DNA of 61,917 nucleotides from CAZYBU01 sp964645775 (GTDB taxonomy: Bacteria > Spirochaetota > UBA4802 > UBA5550), in contig CAZYBU010000019.1 in the NCBI GenBank assembly GCA_964645775.1, positions 1 to 61,917 on the forward strand, given 5' to 3'. Positions within the stretch are counted from its first letter, which is position 1. The number at the start of each line of letters is the position of its first letter. Positions 58,915-61,917 of the stretch are shown in pieces. The translations under genes were made by a program, and so were the position numbers. The notes under the pieces were generated by a model, which saw only the letters and a list, made by a program, of their open reading frames with translations, ran no database searches and was not told where the DNA came from.

Positions 58915-61900
58915 TTACCCTGAAACACCCTTCGTTAAAATCGGCACCAGGACTTTCCATTCCTCTTGTATTTTTTGTAATAATTCAAGTGCTGCTTCTC
59001 TATTTTTTGAAAGAATTTCTTTTTCAATATCTTTCGTAAGTTCTGACAAAATACCACATCGGGCATTAGCTGTTGATCCTTTCAAAGAATGAGCAATTTT
59101 AGCGGCTTCTTTAAAGGCATCTTCTTTTAGTAAAATTTCAAAATCAGCTATCTTTTTATCAGTATCATCTATAAATCCGGATATTATCATATCTAACGTT
59201 TCAAAATCACCATCTAACTGGCCAAGAAGCTCTTTTCGATCAAAGTGATCTAAATTATTTTCTGGAATTTCACTTTCACTTTTTATCTTTTCCTGTTTTT
59301 CCCCATTACCCAGATATTTATTCAGTAAATCTTTCAATTTATCTGTTTCCATCGGCTTGGTTAAAAAATCATCCATGCCGCTTTTCAGTGACTTCTCTTT
59401 TTCCTGTTTTAAAGCTCCGGCAGTTAATCCTATCACAAGAGTTCTGTAAATATTTTCGTGTGATTCAAATTCCCGCAATTTCGCAGTAGCTTCATTGCCG
59501 TCCATTTTCTTCATCTGTACATCCATAAAAACGAGGTCCGGTTTAAGAGATACAATCTTATCAAATGCCTCTTCTCCGTTTTCCGCTTCAATTATCTCTA
59601 CTCCCGGAATAATCTTTTTGATGAGAGTAGAAGCTAAAAGCATATTGCTTAGATTGTCTTCTGCGATAAGAATTTTATAAGTCGTAGCATCTATAGTTTT
59701 GACTATTTCTTTATCTGTTTTTGCATCCGGTCTTTTATCGACCTGTTCTTCAAGAACACCCTGCTGGATATTTAAAAAGCAATTTAAAAGTTCACCCTGC
59801 TTCACTGGTTTTGTAAGTCTGAAATAAATACCCAGTTCTTTACATTTATACTGCAATTCCACATCATCGGAAGATGAATGCAGAAGAATAACCGGCTGCT
59901 TTTCCGGAGGCAGTTCCAGTTTTTCCCGTATCATTTTTACGGTTTCGAGACCATCTATATAGGGCATATGATAATCACAGACAATCACATCGAAGGCCTT
60001 GCTGTTTTCAATTACGTTTAGTGATTCAAACCCATTATCACAGTTAACGCATTCGATGCCCCATTTCTCAAGGATATGCTCCATAATTGTTCTGTTGTTA
60101 CGATTATCATCAATAACAAGGCACCTATTTAGGTTGCCAACGTCAGTTTTTTCCGGTTTTTCACCTTCCATAACTTCAACTTCGATGGAAAAATAAAATT
60201 CGCTACCTTGCCCCTGTACAGATTCAACCTCAAGTTTACCACCCATTTTTTGTGCAAGTTGATCTGAGATAACCAGTCCGAGGCCTGTTCCGCCGAATTT
60301 ACGCGTTGTTGAACTATCGGCCTGAGAAAATGCTTTGAATAGCTTTTCCTTCTGAGCATCTGAAATACCGATGCCGGTATCTCGCACAGAAAACGTTATA
60401 TGTCCACGGGTGCCTTCCCTTTTCAGCAAAGATGCTTTCAATTCAATTTCACCTGTTTCAGTGAATTTAAGCGCATTACTTAACAGGTTGGCAAGTATCT
60501 GACGCACTCGCAGTGGGTCAATCACGGCAAATCTCGGCAAATCTGTGTCAATATTAAGGAGCAGTTCTACACCTTTTTTACCTGCTGGATGTTTTATCAG
60601 GTCGGCTGTCTCTTCAATCAAATCAATAATATCTGTTCGGATTATTTCAAGTTCCAGTTTTCCCGCTTCAATTTTTGAGAAATCAAGTATATCGTTTATA
60701 ATACCGAGAAGCCCCTTACTACTGGTAATAACGGTATCAACAAACTGTCTCTGAGTTTTGTTTAAATCTGTATCTTGCAATAATTCAGAAAAACCGATTA
60801 CACTGTTCATCGGTGTACGGATTTCGTGGCTCATATTGGCAAGAAATTCCGATTTAGCAACATTAGCAGTTTCGGCCTGTTCTTTGGCTATCAGTAAATC
60901 CTTTTTGTATGTGTCTTCCTTTAATCTGGCATGAAGCAAAGGTGCAATATAATCACATAAATTGTTTATTGATTGTTTGTCATTTTCATTAAAATTACTT
61001 TCCTTATTTCCAAGTGCTATCTGTCCTATCAGTGTATTGTTTATAACAAGCGGTGCTGCAATAGCATTTTGCAGACGAATATGTCCTTCAGGAAATTGCA
61101 GGTTTCCATTTTGATATAGAGTCTTTTTACATTTGAGTGCTTCACCCCATAAACCATTCCAATTATCTTTTGGGAAGATGATACTCTTGTCTTTAATCTG
61201 ACATTGATTAAAAATATCTTTTGTCATCGATTGAGATACAAAATCACCCTCTTCGTTTATGTAGCCAAAAAAACCATATTCACTTACAAAGATTTCCTTA
61301 AAAATATCCAAAACATCTTTATAGAAATCTTCCTGTTTTGAATAAATATAACTATTGGAAACGCGATTTTTGATTTGCAGTTCTCTTTCTGCCTGCTTAC
61401 GCTCGATGATGTCTCTTACAAAGGCAACAAAAATCGGGCTAGTTATATTGACAACAGTAGCTGAAATTTCGACATCAATAATTTCACCATTTTTTTTCAA
61501 ATGTTTTGTCTCAAATCGGTCAGATCCATTTTTTTTAATATTTTCTATTCTTTGCCTGGTTAGTTCTGGAGTTTCTAAATAATCTATCTCGGTAATATTA
61601 ATAGTAGTTAATTCATCAATTTCGTAACCAAGCATATTCTCGAAAGCTTTGTTTGCAGAGAGGACATCACCATTTAAATCTAAGGTCATGACTCCATCAG
61701 GGGCGGTATCTAATATTGTTCGAAATTTCTCTTCGCTTTCTTTCAAAGCTTGTTGGTTTTTTTTGCGGTCGGTAATATCCTTAACCATCCCGATAAAATG
61801 ACTGATATCCCCTTTCTCGTCTTTCATAGCGGCAATAGATAAATCCACCCAGATAAGCCCGCCATTTTTATGGATATACCTTTTTTCAATCCGGTAATTA

Positions 61901-61917
61901 TCAATCTCCCCTTTAAA
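58915..61917 (-). CDS. Hybrid sensor histidine kinase with two receivers and an Hpt domain (5' end missing)
   Basis: 1000 residues in the window; the frame stays open to the edge, and the first visible residues (YRIEKRYIHKNGGLIWV) are the middle of a PAS/PAC unit, so more lies outside. Counting from the codon at 61848: a PAC end, a PAS domain (about 35-155), a GAF domain (about 165-310), HisKA with H341 (MSHEIRTPMN), HATPase, receiver 1 with D625, receiver 2 with D776 and Hpt with H920 (AHSLKGSTA). A complete phosphorelay (His-Asp-His) without an output domain, so a separate regulator must exist. The gene is clearly more AT-rich than the rest of the window. Confidence 0.93.
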   Translation of the reverse strand, partial: FKGEIDNYRIEKRYIHKNGGLIWVDLSIAAMKDEKGDISHFIGMVKDITDRKKNQQALKESEEKFRTILDTAPDGVMTLDLNGDVLSANKAFENMLGYEIDELTTINITEIDYLETPELTRQRIENIKKNGSDRFETKHLKKNGEIIDVEISATVVNITSPIFVAFVRDIIERKQAERELQIKNRVSNSYIYSKQEDFYKDVLDIFKEIFVSEYGFFGYINEEGDFVSQSMTKDIFNQCQIKDKSIIFPKDNWNGLWGEALKCKKTLYQNGNLQFPEGHIRLQNAIAAPLVINNTLIGQIALGNKESNFNENDKQSINNLCDYIAPLLHARLKEDTYKKDLLIAKEQAETANVAKSEFLANMSHEIRTPMNSVIGFSELLQDTDLNKTQRQFVDTVITSSKGLLGIINDILDFSKIEAGKLELEIIRTDIIDLIEETADLIKHPAGKKGVELLLNIDTDLPRFAVIDPLRVRQILANLLSNALKFTETGEIELKASLLKREGTRGHITFSVRDTGIGISDAQKEKLFKAFSQADSSTTRKFGGTGLGLVISDQLAQKMGGKLEVESVQGQGSEFYFSIEVEVMEGEKPEKTDVGNLNRCLVIDDNRNNRTIMEHILEKWGIECVNCDNGFESLNVIENSKAFDVIVCDYHMPYIDGLETVKMIREKLELPPEKQPVILLHSSSDDVELQYKCKELGIYFRLTKPVKQGELLNCFLNIQQGVLEEQVDKRPDAKTDKEIVKTIDATTYKILIAEDNLSNMLLASTLIKKIIPGVEIIEAENGEEAFDKIVSLKPDLVFMDVQMKKMDGNEATAKLREFESHENIYRTLVIGLTAGALKQEKEKSLKSGMDDFLTKPMETDKLKDLLNKYLGNGEKQEKIKSESEIPENNLDHFDRKELLGQLDGDFETLDMIISGFIDDTDKKIADFEILLKEDAFKEAAKIAHSLKGSTANARCGILSELTKDIEKEILSKNREAALELLQKIQEEWKVLVPILTKGVSG

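Overview
The window reads as one piece of a diderm, flagellated bacterium, most likely a spirochaete (Spirochaetota). This assignment is inferred from gene content and needs a marker-gene check. The supporting features are several short-lipobox lipoproteins, a porin-like protein ending in Phe, an MCP-type transducer, a possible sigma-28 promoter in front of a FlgM-like peptide, cyclic-nucleotide-binding/TPR proteins and a NADase-type glycan-binding domain. Coding density is high, genes lie on both strands, and there is no rRNA, CRISPR array, insertion sequence or prophage. The single tRNA found is tRNA-Arg(CCU).

Layout. 0-6 kb: a sensor kinase with a stand-alone receiver, then nucleotide and DNA housekeeping (rdgB, nth) and translation termination (prfA, prmC). 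6-14.3 kb: a double cNMP-binding domain fused to a GH15-like glycosidase, a PQQ-type beta-propeller protein, and a probable operon amidohydrolase - cNMP/TPR protein - CRP-like regulator - tRNA-Arg. 14.3-17.8 kb: a TAT-exported formate-dehydrogenase-like pair whose large subunit has lost the Sec/Cys ligand. 17.9-25.2 kb: AI-2E-type permease, FlgM-like peptide, Nudix, acyltransferase-hydrolase fusion, ComFB protein and Lon. 25.3-32.1 kb: class I adenylate cyclase, a GGDEF remnant, a ClC channel and a DUF2271 protein. 32.4-37.2 kb: EIIA-Ntr, LeuS, a membrane protein and a heptad-repeat membrane protein. 37.2-41.3 kb: an acyl-CoA-dehydrogenase-like protein with a MoxR ATPase and a CoxE-like VWA protein, a DUF72 remnant and mutM. 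41.4-45.5 kb: a selenocysteine peroxiredoxin, a discoidin-like protein, a CpdA-like phosphodiesterase and an MCP. 45.6-58.6 kb: a large Ig-repeat lipase lipoprotein, an esterase, a ferredoxin, a DUF4185 lipoprotein, a PP2C phosphatase, an outer-membrane protein, a GH3 beta-glucosidase and an LEA14-type lipoprotein. 58.9 kb to the edge: an AT-rich hybrid histidine kinase cut by the window end.

Working together. The strongest theme is cAMP. A class I adenylate cyclase (make), a CpdA-like phosphodiesterase (break) and three cNMP-domain proteins (read) sit within 40 kb. One reader is a CRP-type regulator and another is joined to a glycosidase, which suggests cAMP control of glycan use by direct allostery as well as by transcription. 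The peroxiredoxin is split by an in-frame UGA at its catalytic position, with a SECIS-like hairpin just after it. It is best read as one selenoprotein, so the organism should encode SelA/B/C/D elsewhere.
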